Position numbers and translations under genes: made by a program. Below are positions 1 to 9,037 of a stretch of DNA of 61,493 nucleotides, in pieces (the stretch's first letter is position 1; the number at the start of each line of letters is the position of its first letter). Origin of the DNA: Bin87 sp964502995 (lineage in GTDB: Bacteria; Chloroflexota; Dehalococcoidia; Lucifugimonadales; UBA3495); NCBI GenBank assembly GCA_964502995.1, contig CAZCZB010000014.1, positions 1 to 61,493 on the forward strand, in the 5' to 3' direction. The notes beneath the pieces were generated by a model. It saw nothing but the letters and a program-made list of their open reading frames with translations, did not search any database and was not told the origin of the DNA.

Positions 1-14
1 TGGTTGCGGTAGTT

Positions 15-101
15 GGGCGAATGATTATTCGCCCCTACGCATGGGAGGGGGATTTAGGGTTGCGGGTTGTTGGCGGAGTTGGGCGAATGATTATTCGGCC
101 C
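15..101. repeat. Two copies of a short palindrome near the window start
   Basis: The palindrome core GGGCGAATGATTATTCGCCC lies at 15-34 and again at 81-101 with one extra G. Each is followed by CTACGC. A longer relative sits at 23162-23189. The copies are perfect or near-perfect inverted repeats that could form hairpins. They lie beyond the 3' end of the minus-strand ThyX-like gene, so they could act as a terminator for it. I see no gene in 1-203. Confidence 0.6.
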
Positions 102-203
102 TACGCCGGGAGAGGGCTTGGCCGGTGTGAGGATGGGAGCGGGGCGGGTTGTGTGTGGGCAGCGGGGTATAGGGTTGCGGCGGGATCGTTATGTTGTGGA
201 TGG

Positions 204-1628
204 TTAGGTTGTGGGGAAGGGCCACCAGTCGGGTTTGTTGCGCAGGGGGAGGTGGCGGAACAGTTCGGGCTGTGACTCTATTGCCAGGCGCATGGCGTCG
301 CGGACGGGCTGTCGGATGGACTCGTGGGCCTGTTGGGAGCTGCGCAGTTTGAACAGGTGGTAGCACTCGCGCAGGTTGAGACGCGAGAGGATGATTTGCC
401 GGTGGGCGTGGGTTACCAGATATTGGGCGAGCGTGGGTGACTCGTTGCGAAGGGTGTGGAATTGGGTTTCGCAATCGGCGATGGCCTGATCGTAGAGCGA
501 CTGCATTCCGGCGGCTTCGATCAGTGGCGGAGTTACGTGGCCGTTCTGCACAGTCAGAGGTTGGGACAGGTAGGTCTGCATCCGGTGGCGGCGGAACTCG
601 CGCAGGGCTCCGTAGTCGAAGGTGAACTGGAAGGTGAACCCAACGAGTTCGAATTCGCGGGGCGCGGAATCGTGCGGGCCGATGTTGCGAACCGCTTCGT
701 GTATCAACGCGATTTGCTGATCCGTGGACATGGCGTCGGTCTGGGAGAGCGCGGCGGCGTAGGACCCGCCTTTGCGGAATATCAGCGCGGCGGACAGGGT
801 GCGGGGCGCATCACGGTCGTGATCGACAAGCTCCACGGCGGTGGCGTGGTTTTGCGGATCGGCTTCGACATCGGCACGCCCGGTGGTCCGATTTGATTCG
901 AGGTATGGATTGTGGTCGGCGTATTTTACGAGGGTGGGGGTTATGCGGCGGCCCTGCTGGCGGATTTCCGCGCCGATTTCGCGTTCTTCGGCCAACGGCG
1001 CGGACATCAGCTTGGAAATGGCGTGCTCCAGGGTGCGGGCGTTGGCGGTGAGTCCCACGTTGGTAAGGGTCGCAGCGGGCAGTATGGCGCGGCAGGCGTC
1101 GGTGGCGAGACGGCGAACGCGCAGCCCGTATGCGGAGGATCGTTCGTCGTCGCGGCGCGGCAGGGTGTCCCGCAAGTAGTTGGATACCCCTTCGAGCATC
1201 CGGTGGTAGGTGTCGAACAGATTGCGGCACGCGTCCACGTAGCCTCGGCGCAACCCTGGGTGGGCGTCCAACTCCCGTGGCACGTGGAAACTGTCGTGGT
1301 CGATCACCTGATAGCGGGAGGATTTTTCGGTGTAGGAGGCGAGGCGGTTGTCCTCCAACGTATCACAGGCCAGGCGCGAGATGTTCTCGACGGCGAGGTG
1401 CAGGATGGCGTGTTCCGCGACGGAGGCGTGGCCGTATCCGACAACCCATCGCTCGTTGAAATCGGCGGCGCGCTCGGCGCTGACCTGCCCGGCGATTTCA
1501 TCGAAGGGCTGCGGCGACCGGGAGGTCATCGCGAAGGTTACGGCGATCTGCTCCTCGGTGAGTTCGCGCGGAGAGAGGGGGTAGATCCGGCGGGTATGGG
1601 CCGGGGTTTTGCTGGATGATTGAGTCAT
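204..1628 (-). CDS. Tandem (two-domain) ThyX-like flavin-dependent thymidylate synthase
   Basis: 474 residues, about twice the length of ordinary ThyX. ThyX makes dTMP from dUMP using methylene-tetrahydrofolate, FAD and NADPH. Two ThyX-like repeats are visible. The first has GYGHASVAEHA (64-74) and a signature-like segment SYTEKSSRYQ (99-108). The second has GPHDSAPREFE (317-327) and RRHRMQ (346-351). So the RHR part of the ThyX signature is clear only in repeat 2 and the S-x-R-Y part only in repeat 1. The C-terminal helix of each repeat (TANARTLEHAISKLM and LRECYHLFKLRSSQ) resembles the ThyX C-terminus. I chose ATG 1628 rather than 1667, because the upstream extension carries a TATAAT promoter element. 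The family is clear; whether this form makes dTMP is inferred. Confidence 0.8.
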   Translation of the reverse strand: MTQSSSKTPAHTRRIYPLSPRELTEEQIAVTFAMTSRSPQPFDEIAGQVSAERAADFNERWVVGYGHASVAEHAILHLAVENISRLACDTLEDNRLASYTEKSSRYQVIDHDSFHVPRELDAHPGLRRGYVDACRNLFDTYHRMLEGVSNYLRDTLPRRDDERSSAYGLRVRRLATDACRAILPAATLTNVGLTANARTLEHAISKLMSAPLAEEREIGAEIRQQGRRITPTLVKYADHNPYLESNRTTGRADVEADPQNHATAVELVDHDRDAPRTLSAALIFRKGGSYAAALSQTDAMSTDQQIALIHEAVRNIGPHDSAPREFELVGFTFQFTFDYGALREFRRHRMQTYLSQPLTVQNGHVTPPLIEAAGMQSLYDQAIADCETQFHTLRNESPTLAQYLVTHAHRQIILSRLNLRECYHLFKLRSSQQAHESIRQPVRDAMRLAIESQPELFRHLPLRNKPDWWPFPTT

Positions 1629-1640
1629 TGTCGTCGAACG

Positions 1641-1646
1641 ATTATA
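1641..1646 (-). promoter_or_regulatory. -10 element of the ThyX-like gene, nearly leaderless
   Basis: TATAAT on the minus strand ends 12 bases before the chosen ATG at 1628. Transcription would start about five bases before the start codon. No Shine-Dalgarno sequence is visible in between, which fits a leaderless or nearly leaderless message. Confidence 0.5.
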
Positions 1647-1816
1647 ACCGCCGACGGATGGTATCAATATATCGACCCCAAAAGCCCGAACAACGGACGC
1701 ACGTTGCGACGGGTGTCGGGGTGGGGAACGCGGTTTTCAGAGCAGGTTCGCGTGCGAATGATGATTTGCCGCTGCGAACGTTGGTGTGTGGTGGGGTTGT
1801 TGTATCGCGGAAAAAA

Positions 1817-1838
1817 GGGCGGGTTTCAAACCCGCCCC
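1817..1838. terminator. G+C-rich hairpin downstream of the ThDP enzyme gene
   Basis: GGGCGGGTTT, one-base loop, then AAACCCGCCC, preceded on the plus strand by six A residues. Read on the minus strand this gives a 10-bp stem followed by TTTTTT, a textbook intrinsic terminator for the gene ending at 1913. It belongs to a family of similar hairpins spread through the window. Confidence 0.75.
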
Positions 1839-1912
1839 TACGAATTGGCACATGGGCCGGAGACGCAATGCCGTGCCCGGTGGGCAGCGAATTGCGCGCC
1901 GGATCTGACGGT

Positions 1913-3553
1913 TCAGGTTTGGCAGAAGGTGGGGAAGCCGTCGGGCATTACCACTTCGATTAGGTGGATTTTGTCGGCGGACACGGCATCCTGCACCGCG
2001 CCGGTCATTTCGGAGACGTTGTGGACGCGGGTTCCCCCGATGCCGTAGGAATCGAAGAGCTTGATGAAATCGGGATTCACCAGGTCGGTGGCCATCGGCT
2101 TGCTGCCCCGGTCGCGCTGATAGCCCTTGAGGACACCCCACGCGGAATCGTTGAAAATCATGACGATGGGGTTGATGCCGTACTGCACGGCGGTGCCCAG
2201 TTCCTGAGCATTGTATTGGAAGCCGCCATCGCCGGACACGCAGATGACCGGGCTGTTGGGCCGGCCGACCTTTGCGCCCATCGAGGCGGGGAACGCGAAT
2301 CCGAGCCCGGCCCAGCCGTGCGGGTACATATAGCTGCGGGGCCGGTTCATCTGAAGGCAGCGGACGGCACGGTTGGCGGGGACGGTGGCGTCCAGAGCGA
2401 AGATGGTGTCATCAGGGATGACGGAACGGACGGCCTCCCAGGCGCGGAGTTCCGGGCCCCACTGATCCTGCAAACCGGCGTAGATCTGCGATTTGAGATC
2501 CGCGATTTCCTGCCCGTATGCGCCACCGACGCCGATGTCAGTGTTGCCGGCGGCGTCGAGGAACTGACGGACGACCGCGCCGCTGTTGGCGGTGATGCCG
2601 ACTTCGGTCTGATAATTCCGGCCGATGTAATCGCCGTCCAGCAGGACGTGGACTATCTTTTCCGGCAGTTTGACGCCGACGCCCGACGTGGAGCGGTAGG
2701 GGAGGTTGCTGCCGAGGACGAGGGCGACATCGCAGGTGCCCATCCAGTCCAGCACGGGGTTGGTTCCCCAGATGCGGTTGCCGAGGGCCATGCCGAGGGA
2801 GAGGGGATGGTTTTCGGGGAACGTGCCCTTTGCGCCGTCGCCGGTTACCACGGGCGCGCCGAGCCGTTCGGCGAGTTGGATTATTTCATCCGCGCCGCCG
2901 GTGGTGTGAATTTCCTCGCCGAGGAATATCACCGGGCGCTTTGCATTGCGCAGGAGGTTCCAGGCGCGTTCGACCTGGACGGGATCGCCCTGTGGAACGT
3001 CAGGGTCGCGGGGCTGCAGGACTTCGACATCGGCCTGTTGGCCCAGGAGGTCGGTGGGGACTTCAAGCTCGATGGGTCGGGGACGGCGCTCACGGAACCG
3101 GACGAAGGCCTCGACGAAGTGGTCGGGAATGGACTCGATCTGGCCGATCTGGGCGTTCCAGTCGGTTACGGCGGCGAACATGCCCAGTTGGTCCTTGGTT
3201 TCGTGGGTTGCCATCTTGCCGCTGCCGATGAACTCGGATTCGACGTTGGTGGTCACCTGGAGGATTGATGAGGCGGAGAAGTAGGCTTCGCCCATGGCTC
3301 CGACGGAATCGGCGGCGCCGGGGCCGGTGCTGGTGAGCAGGATGCCGGGTTTGCCGGTGGAGCGGGAATAGCCGTCGGCCATGTAGCCGCAACCAAGCTC
3401 GAGGCGTCCGCCGATGAAGCGGACGTCGTCCTGACTGTCGAACAGGGCGTCGAACAGGTCCAGGGTGTGAACGGAGATGATACCGAACACGGTATCGACG
3501 CCCTGGGCCTGGAGGGATGCGACCACTGCCTGGCCGCCAGTCATCTGTGGCAT
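1913..3553 (-). CDS. Thiamine diphosphate-dependent enzyme, acetolactate synthase-like
   Basis: 546 residues in the usual three-domain ThDP layout. The N-terminal pyrimidine domain carries the conserved catalytic glutamate E52 in RLELGCGYMADGYSR. The C-terminal PP domain has GDG at about 441-443, followed by an FND motif about 24 residues later for Mg-ThDP. The usual G-x-P-G turn near residue 25 is replaced by GIISVHT. Decarboxylation or carboligation of a 2-oxoacid is expected; the substrate is unknown. I chose ATG 3553 (MPQMTGGQAV) over 3589, since family homology begins there. It lies downstream of the pyruvate dehydrogenase genes on the same strand, but a gap of about 107 bases and a separate small gene intervene. 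It is one of three such paralogues in the window. Confidence 0.85.
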   Translation of the reverse strand: MPQMTGGQAVVASLQAQGVDTVFGIISVHTLDLFDALFDSQDDVRFIGGRLELGCGYMADGYSRSTGKPGILLTSTGPGAADSVGAMGEAYFSASSILQVTTNVESEFIGSGKMATHETKDQLGMFAAVTDWNAQIGQIESIPDHFVEAFVRFRERRPRPIELEVPTDLLGQQADVEVLQPRDPDVPQGDPVQVERAWNLLRNAKRPVIFLGEEIHTTGGADEIIQLAERLGAPVVTGDGAKGTFPENHPLSLGMALGNRIWGTNPVLDWMGTCDVALVLGSNLPYRSTSGVGVKLPEKIVHVLLDGDYIGRNYQTEVGITANSGAVVRQFLDAAGNTDIGVGGAYGQEIADLKSQIYAGLQDQWGPELRAWEAVRSVIPDDTIFALDATVPANRAVRCLQMNRPRSYMYPHGWAGLGFAFPASMGAKVGRPNSPVICVSGDGGFQYNAQELGTAVQYGINPIVMIFNDSAWGVLKGYQRDRGSKPMATDLVNPDFIKLFDSYGIGGTRVHNVSEMTGAVQDAVSADKIHLIEVVMPDGFPTFCQT

Positions 3554-3660
3554 GTTAGGCTCCAATAAATCAAGATAGGCTCGGCCCATGCTGCGGACAT
3601 AGGATAGAGTCCCTCAGCAAGGCCGCCAAAAGTTCTGAGAGCGGGTGGGGAATTTGTGCA

Positions 3661-4062
3661 TTACCAACTATCGGCTTGGCACTCTATTTCGTAATTCGCA
3701 TCGGGCGAACCGTTCCGCCACCGCGCTTCGTATCTCCAAGAGGCACCCGCAGCAATGCCGGACGTACTATCCGAGGTGCTGTCGATTTGTACTCTATCGT
3801 CATAAATCTGGCAGCTGACATGTGTGTAATCGAGAAATTTGCCGGAAATATTGCGAATTTGGCCCGTTATGATCGACGTGCCGTACTCATTCGTTTTGAC
3901 CGCCGGCTCTCGCTCTACGACAAATTTGCCTGACGACTCCCCGCTGACCCCTCCAATGTTCTGCCCGCCATTGATGAAATTGTCCCAAACCCAATCCATC
4001 GCGAACCAGATTATCACAGAAGCAATAAAGGCACCTGCAAAGTATCCGATTATGTCCCGCAT
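3661..4062 (-). CDS. Small membrane-anchored protein with FxLYD-like domain
   Basis: 133 residues. A hydrophobic segment at roughly 5-26 (IGYFAGAFIASVIIWFAMDW) looks like an uncleaved N-terminal anchor. The rest would face outside. It contains a pattern typical of FxLYD or telokin-like beta domains: TGQIRNISGKFLDY, then a cysteine-containing strand and GIAAGASWRYEA. The function is unknown; such domains occur in envelope proteins. It begins 58 bases after the E2 gene stop on the same strand, so it could be read through from the pyruvate dehydrogenase operon. Its base composition is more AT-rich than its neighbours, which could mean relaxed selection or recent acquisition. Confidence 0.6.
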   Translation of the reverse strand: MRDIIGYFAGAFIASVIIWFAMDWVWDNFINGGQNIGGVSGESSGKFVVEREPAVKTNEYGTSIITGQIRNISGKFLDYTHVSCQIYDDRVQIDSTSDSTSGIAAGASWRYEARWRNGSPDANYEIECQADSW

Positions 4063-4120
4063 GCTAACGTGTCGATGCCAACAGGTGACATCTGGTTCCG
4101 CAGGTGGCCGAGTCCCCGTC

Positions 4121-5380
4121 CTATAACAACAGGCTGACGGGGTTTTCGAGGACGCGTTTGATTTCCATGAGGAACTGGGCGGCCTCTGCGCCGTCGGCGA
4201 CGCGGTGGTCGGTGGACAGGGTGGCCTTCATCATCGTGCCGACGGTCAGTTGTCCGTCGCGTACCACGGGCTGCTGCTTGACGCTGCCGACTGCCAGGAT
4301 CGCCGCGTGGGGCGGATAGATGATGGCGGTGAAACTTTCGACGTCGAACATACCCATGTTGCTGATGCTGAAGGTGGTGGAGCTGTACTCCTCGTTGCGG
4401 AGGGCGCCGCTGTTGGCGCGGTTGATCAGGTCCTTGGTGGCGGCGGCGATCTGGAGGAGCGACTTGCTCTCGCAGTTGCTGACGCCGGGCAGGATCAAGC
4501 CGGATTCGAGGGCGATGGCGATTCCGATGTTCATCGCGCCGTGGACTTCGAGGTGATCGCCTCGGAAGAACGAGTTGAACTTGGGATGCTTGGCCAGGGC
4601 AAGGGCGCACGCCTTCACCATCAGGTCGTTGACGCTGACCCGGTTTTCGGGGTCTGAGGCGTCGTTGACATCGCGGCGGAGGGACATCGCCTTTTCCATG
4701 TCAACCTCGGCGGTGACATAGAAGTGGGGCGCGGTGCTCTTGCTGTCGGAGGTGACGCGGGCGATGGTCTGCCGCATCCGGCTGAGTTCGATGCGAGAGT
4801 CGGCGGGCGCAGCGGCCGGCACAGCAGGCGGAGGCGTGGGCGCGGCGGCCGGAGCGGGTTCGGATGGAGCCAAAGCCGGCTGGTAGGCTTCGATGTCGCG
4901 CTCGGTGACGCGTCCGTTGGGTCCGGTGCCGGCAACGGTCGCGATGTCGATGCCGCGTTCGCGGGCCAGGCGTCTGGCGAGGGGCGACGCGCGGACACGT
5001 CCGTCGGCGGACTCCGGGGCCGCCGCGGGGGCAGGCGCGGCCGGTTCGGGAGCGGGCGGAGGCGCGGCGACAGGAGCGGGCGCCGGTTCGGGAGCGGCGG
5101 CGGGCGCGGGCGCGGGTTCTGCTGCCTCGGGCACGGATTCGCCGGGCTCGGTGATGATGGCGATCAACTGGCCGACGGGGATTGCGACGCCTTCCTGAGC
5201 GACGATGCGTCCGAGGACGCCGCCGGTGTAGGCTTCGAACTCGACGGTGGCCTTGTCGGTCTCGATATCGGCGATGACCTCGCCGCGATCCACCGTTTCG
5301 CCTTCCTGCTTGTACCAGCGGACGACGGTGCCTTCGCGCATATCGTATCCCATCTGTGGCATGACGACGTTGGTTGCCAC
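4121..5380 (-). CDS. pdhC: Dihydrolipoamide acyltransferase (E2) of a pyruvate/branched-chain dehydrogenase complex
   Basis: 419 residues. E2 moves the acyl group from E1 through its lipoyl arm to CoA. Domains in order: a lipoyl domain (1-80) with the lipoylation site ETDKATVEFEAY, lysine 43; an Ala/Pro-rich swinging linker (about 85-122); a peripheral-subunit-binding domain (about 126-166, RASPLARRLARERGID); a second Ala/Pro linker; and the catalytic core. The core ends with DHRVADG, giving the active-site H392 and D396. There is one lipoyl domain only. It is the last of four complex genes on this strand, 57 bases after E1 beta. The sequence does not decide between pyruvate and branched-chain 2-oxoacids; the pdh symbol follows the operon layout. 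Confidence 0.93.
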   Translation of the reverse strand: MATNVVMPQMGYDMREGTVVRWYKQEGETVDRGEVIADIETDKATVEFEAYTGGVLGRIVAQEGVAIPVGQLIAIITEPGESVPEAAEPAPAPAAAPEPAPAPVAAPPPAPEPAAPAPAAAPESADGRVRASPLARRLARERGIDIATVAGTGPNGRVTERDIEAYQPALAPSEPAPAAAPTPPPAVPAAAPADSRIELSRMRQTIARVTSDSKSTAPHFYVTAEVDMEKAMSLRRDVNDASDPENRVSVNDLMVKACALALAKHPKFNSFFRGDHLEVHGAMNIGIAIALESGLILPGVSNCESKSLLQIAAATKDLINRANSGALRNEEYSSTTFSISNMGMFDVESFTAIIYPPHAAILAVGSVKQQPVVRDGQLTVGTMMKATLSTDHRVADGAEAAQFLMEIKRVLENPVSLLL

Positions 5381-5437
5381 GGTGTCCTCCTGTGCTGACG
5401 CTGGCGTGAATGAGTGGGCGGCCGTGGGGCCGCCGGG

Positions 5438-6421
5438 TTATGAGCCGTTGACGAGTTTGCGGGCTGCGGCGGCGACGGCGTCGGCGCTGGGGATGGCAGC
5501 CATTTCCAGGGGGTATGAATAGGGCATGGGAACCTCGGCTCCGGCCACGCGGGCGATGGGCGCATCGAGGTAGTCGAAGGCCTCCTCCTGGATTTGGGAG
5601 ACCAGTTCGCCGGCGAACCCGCCGATCCGGGTGGTTTCTTCGACCATGAGGGCCCGGTGGGTCTTTTTCACGGAATTGACCAGCGTGTCCATGTCCAGAG
5701 GTCGCAGGGTTCGGAGGTCGATCACGTCGGCCTCGATGCCCTCCTGGGCCAGGATGCCGGCGGCCTGCTCGGCTACGTTGGCCATGCGGGAATAGCCGCA
5801 AAGCGTTATGTCATTGCCGGTGCGGCGAACGTCGGCCTTGCCGATGGGAACGCGGTAGTCGCCGGTGGCGGGCGCTTCGCCGCGAGTGCCGTAGAGCAGG
5901 ATATGCTCGACGAACATCACCGGGTCGTTGAGTTCGCGGCACGAGCGGAACAGGCCGATCACGTCGGCGGGGGTGGACGGCGTAACCACGGTGAGGCCGG
6001 GCACCGACGCATACCAACCCTCAAAGCTCTGTGAGTGGGTCGCGCCAACGGACGCGCCGGCTCCGGTAACCGTTCGGATGATCAGGGGGATGGAGAACTG
6101 GCCGCCGGACATGTAGCGGATCTTGGCGGCGTGGTTGACGATCTGGTCCATTGCCAGCAGGCTGAAGTTGATCGTCATGAGTTCGACGACGGGTCGCAGG
6201 CCGGCCATGGCTGCGCCGACGCCGGCGCCGACTATTACCGATTCGGCCAGGGGCGAGTCCTTGATGCGCTGTTTGCCGTAGCGTTCGGTGAACCCCTGGG
6301 TGACGGCGAACGCGCCACCGTAGGGGCCGATGTCCTCGCCCATGAGGAAGACGCGTTCGTCCTCGTCGAGGGCTTCGCGCAATACTGATGAGACGGCTTC
6401 GCGGTAAGTGATGACCGACAT
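5438..6421 (-). CDS. pdhB: Pyruvate/2-oxoacid dehydrogenase E1 beta subunit
   Basis: 327 residues, the normal length for the E1 beta chain of heterotetrameric alpha-keto acid dehydrogenases. The transketolase-type pyrimidine domain starts with FLMGEDIGPYGGAF, which supplies the catalytic glutamate. It is followed by the family segments DSPLAESVIVGAGVGAAMAG and MTINFSLLAMDQIVNHAAK. The transketolase C-terminal domain holds DVIDLRTLRPLD and VEETTRIGGFAGE. It pairs with the E1 alpha gene, whose stop is 21 bases upstream, so the two chains are probably made together. It acts in the cytoplasm as part of the decarboxylating E1 component. The substrate is most likely pyruvate but cannot be proven from sequence alone. 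Confidence 0.94.
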   Translation of the reverse strand: MSVITYREAVSSVLREALDEDERVFLMGEDIGPYGGAFAVTQGFTERYGKQRIKDSPLAESVIVGAGVGAAMAGLRPVVELMTINFSLLAMDQIVNHAAKIRYMSGGQFSIPLIIRTVTGAGASVGATHSQSFEGWYASVPGLTVVTPSTPADVIGLFRSCRELNDPVMFVEHILLYGTRGEAPATGDYRVPIGKADVRRTGNDITLCGYSRMANVAEQAAGILAQEGIEADVIDLRTLRPLDMDTLVNSVKKTHRALMVEETTRIGGFAGELVSQIQEEAFDYLDAPIARVAGAEVPMPYSYPLEMAAIPSADAVAAAARKLVNGS

Positions 6422-6442
6422 GGTGATTCCTCTCCGGGTGGG

Positions 6443-7462
6443 TCAGAGGTTCGGGGTGGGAATACCCTCGGTGGGTCGGTCGGTGTACACGCCGTCGTAG
6501 AGGTCCTCGGGCTCGGGCCAGGGGGATGTTTCGCCAAACTCGGCGGCGATTACGATTTCCTGGTCAACGCTGGCGTCGATTTCCTCGAAGTCCTCGAGGG
6601 TGGCGATGCCCTCCCCCTGCAGCCACTCCTGGTAGCGCGGTATGGGATCCTGGCCGGCCCAGTATTCGACCTCATCGTTGGGTCGGTAATCTGCCGGGTC
6701 TGCGACGGAATGGCCGCGGAGGCGGTAAGTGCGGGCGACGACGAATGCTGGGCCCTTGCCGGCGCGGACGTCGGCGTTGATCTTGGTCATGAGGCGGCGG
6801 ACTTCGAGGATGTCGTTTCCGTCCACTTCATAGCGATCCATGCCGTAGGCGGCGGCCATTTCGTGGAGGGAATCCCACATGACCAGGGTTTCCTTGGAGG
6901 ACGCGCCCATGCCGTAGAGGTTGTGCTCGCAGAAGAAGATGACGGGCAGATTCCAGATGGCCGCGAGGTTCATGGATTCGTGGAACTCGCCCTCGTTGAC
7001 GGCGCCGTCGCCGAAGAAGCAGAGGACGACCTGATCGTCGCCGCGATACTGGACGGCGAGAGCGAGTCCGGTGGCGATGCACAGTTGGCCGCCGACGATG
7101 GCGTATCCGCCCATGAAATTCAGCTCGGAGCTGAACAGGTGCATGGAGCCGCCCTTGCCGTTGCTGCAGCCGGTGGCCTTGCCCATCAGTTCGGCCATGA
7201 CCTCCTTGCTGCCCATGCCCCGGGCGAGGGCCTGGCCGTGGTCGCGGTAGTGGGTGACGATGTAGTCGTCGGGTCGCAGGGTGTTGATTGCGCCGACGGC
7301 GATGGCTTCCTCGCCGTTATAGACGTGGAGGAATCCCTTGATGTTGCCTCGGGTGTACTGACGCTCGGACTCTCGCTCGAACTCTCGGATGAGCTTCATC
7401 TGCCGGTAGAAATCCAGGTATTCGGACTTGGTCAGATCGGGAATATCCGCCGCTTTGAGCAT
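6443..7462 (-). CDS. pdhA: Pyruvate/2-oxoacid dehydrogenase E1 alpha subunit
   Basis: 339 residues, standard for E1 alpha. The thiamine diphosphate motif GDGAVNEGEFHESMN begins at residue 151 and is followed by the magnesium-binding HN of CEHNLYGM. Upstream segments THYRDHGQALARGM and GKGGSMHLF are characteristic of the acetoin/pyruvate dehydrogenase alpha group. RTYRLRGHSVADP near residue 260 matches the conserved phosphate-contact loop. It forms an alpha2-beta2 E1 with the next gene. It starts 58 bases after the lpd stop. The TPP-dependent acetoin dehydrogenase family is very similar, so acetoin is an alternative substrate, though no acetoin-specific gene is nearby. Confidence 0.94.
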   Translation of the reverse strand: MLKAADIPDLTKSEYLDFYRQMKLIREFERESERQYTRGNIKGFLHVYNGEEAIAVGAINTLRPDDYIVTHYRDHGQALARGMGSKEVMAELMGKATGCSNGKGGSMHLFSSELNFMGGYAIVGGQLCIATGLALAVQYRGDDQVVLCFFGDGAVNEGEFHESMNLAAIWNLPVIFFCEHNLYGMGASSKETLVMWDSLHEMAAAYGMDRYEVDGNDILEVRRLMTKINADVRAGKGPAFVVARTYRLRGHSVADPADYRPNDEVEYWAGQDPIPRYQEWLQGEGIATLEDFEEIDASVDQEIVIAAEFGETSPWPEPEDLYDGVYTDRPTEGIPTPNL

Positions 7463-7520
7463 ATCCCTTCCTCACAGGCAATGGTTGACAGGGTAGAACG
7501 GACGAGGGATCGCCAGCCAA

Positions 7521-8921
7521 CTACATGTGGATGGCGCGATCCTCAGCGTCGAGCGCGGCCTCGTGGACCATTTCGGCGACGCTGGGGTGAGCGTGAACCG
7601 CCCAGCCGAGTTCGATGGTCGTACCTTCGAGCAGGTGGGTCATCTGCAACTCGGCGAGGAGTTCGGTAACCTCCGGGCCGCACATGTGGCCGCCCAGGAG
7701 TTCGCCGTAGGTGGCATCGATGACCAGTTTCACCAGGCCGTCGTTTTCGCCCATGGCGGCGGCCTTGCCGCTGGCCTGGACGTTGAACCGGCCGATTTTT
7801 ACGTCGTAACCCTGCTCGCGGGCCTGGGCTTCGGTGAGGCCGAAACTTGCCACCTGGGGATGGCAGTAAGTGGCGCGGGGCATGTAGGTGTAATCGAGGG
7901 GTTGGGTTTCCTCGCCGGCGATGGCCTCCACCGCGACGATTCCCTGGGCAGACGCGACGTGGGCAAGGGCCAGTTTTCCGGTGACGTCGCCGACGGCGTA
8001 GATTCCGGGGACGTTGGTGGCCATGCGGTCGTCGATGTTGACGTAGCCCCGGTCGGTGGCGACGCCGACGCCTTCCAGGTTGAGGTCTTCGGTGTTGGGC
8101 AGGACGCCGATGGCGACCAGCACCTTGTCGAACCGGGCCGTTTCGGCGACACCGTCCTTGTCTATGGTGAGGGTTACGCCGGTGGCATCGGCGGCCGCGC
8201 TGGTTACGCCGGCTCCGGTGAGCATCTTGATGCCGTGGCGGTTGAAGGCGCGTTCCAACTGCTGGCAGATTTCCTCGTCCTCATTGGGCACCAGGTGCGG
8301 CAGCAGTTCGATTACCGTGACCTCGGCGCCATACATCCGATAGATGTAGGCGAACTCGCAGCCGATTGCGCCGCCGCCGACGATGGCGATAGTTTCCGGG
8401 ACATCCTCGGCCACGATGCTCTCGCGGCTGGTGATGATCCGGTCACCATCAACAGGGAGGGGCGGGATGCTGCGAGGGCGGGCGCCGGTGGCGACGATGA
8501 TGTTGCGGGTGGTTACGCGGGTGGTCTGGCCGTCGGCTCCGGTTACGTCGATGGCGCGGGCGGACACGATGCGCGCGTTGCCCGGGATATGATCGACGTT
8601 GTTCTTGCGGAGCAGGAAATCGACGCCGCGGGTCATGCGGTCCACGACCTGGCGGCTGCGCTTCATCGCCACCGAGTAGTCGGCGTGGAAACTTTCGAAT
8701 GCGAGGCCAAACTGGTCGGCGCGGCGGACGTAGGAGACGATTTCCGCGTTTTTGAGCAGGGCCTTGGAGGGGATGCAGCCCCAGTTGAGGCAGACGCCGC
8801 CAAGGGCTTCTCGTTCGATGACGCAGGCTTTGAGCCCGAGTTGGCCGGCTCGAATGGCAGCCACGTAGCCGCCGGGCCCGCCTCCGATTATTGCTACGTC
8901 ATACCCTGCGTCGGTCGTCAT
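7521..8921 (-). CDS. lpdA: Dihydrolipoamide dehydrogenase (E3)
   Basis: 466 residues. E3 reoxidises dihydrolipoamide and reduces NAD. It has an N-terminal FAD-binding GGGPGG fold, the redox disulfide CLNWGC (C44 and C49), a second Rossmann motif VGGGAIGCEFAYIY for NAD, and the C-terminal dimerisation domain. The active-site pair is H445 and E450 in HAHPSVAE. The ATG at 8921 (MTTDAGYDVAIIGGG) fits the family better than 8972, which adds 17 unrelated residues. It is the first gene of the complex operon, with a TATAAT element about 75 bases upstream. Having its own E3 argues for a self-contained dehydrogenase operon. Confidence 0.95.
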   Translation of the reverse strand: MTTDAGYDVAIIGGGPGGYVAAIRAGQLGLKACVIEREALGGVCLNWGCIPSKALLKNAEIVSYVRRADQFGLAFESFHADYSVAMKRSRQVVDRMTRGVDFLLRKNNVDHIPGNARIVSARAIDVTGADGQTTRVTTRNIIVATGARPRSIPPLPVDGDRIITSRESIVAEDVPETIAIVGGGAIGCEFAYIYRMYGAEVTVIELLPHLVPNEDEEICQQLERAFNRHGIKMLTGAGVTSAAADATGVTLTIDKDGVAETARFDKVLVAIGVLPNTEDLNLEGVGVATDRGYVNIDDRMATNVPGIYAVGDVTGKLALAHVASAQGIVAVEAIAGEETQPLDYTYMPRATYCHPQVASFGLTEAQAREQGYDVKIGRFNVQASGKAAAMGENDGLVKLVIDATYGELLGGHMCGPEVTELLAELQMTHLLEGTTIELGWAVHAHPSVAEMVHEAALDAEDRAIHM

Positions 8922-8996
8922 TGAACTGTCCAAGCATTGGATTGGCGCAACCCCAGAGCGACACGGTGGCACGTTGGAGGCTGCGCTAACTCGCGC

Positions 8997-9002
8997 ATTA
9001 TA
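8997..9002 (-). promoter_or_regulatory. -10 element upstream of the pyruvate dehydrogenase operon
   Basis: GCTATAATG on the minus strand contains a perfect TATAAT about 75 bases before the lpd start codon. There is no TG extension (the preceding bases are CCGC). It could drive the whole lpd-pdhA-pdhB-pdhC run. Confidence 0.5.
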
Positions 9003-9037
9003 GCGGCAGGGGTATTTGGCGGCAAGACGGACGGGAG

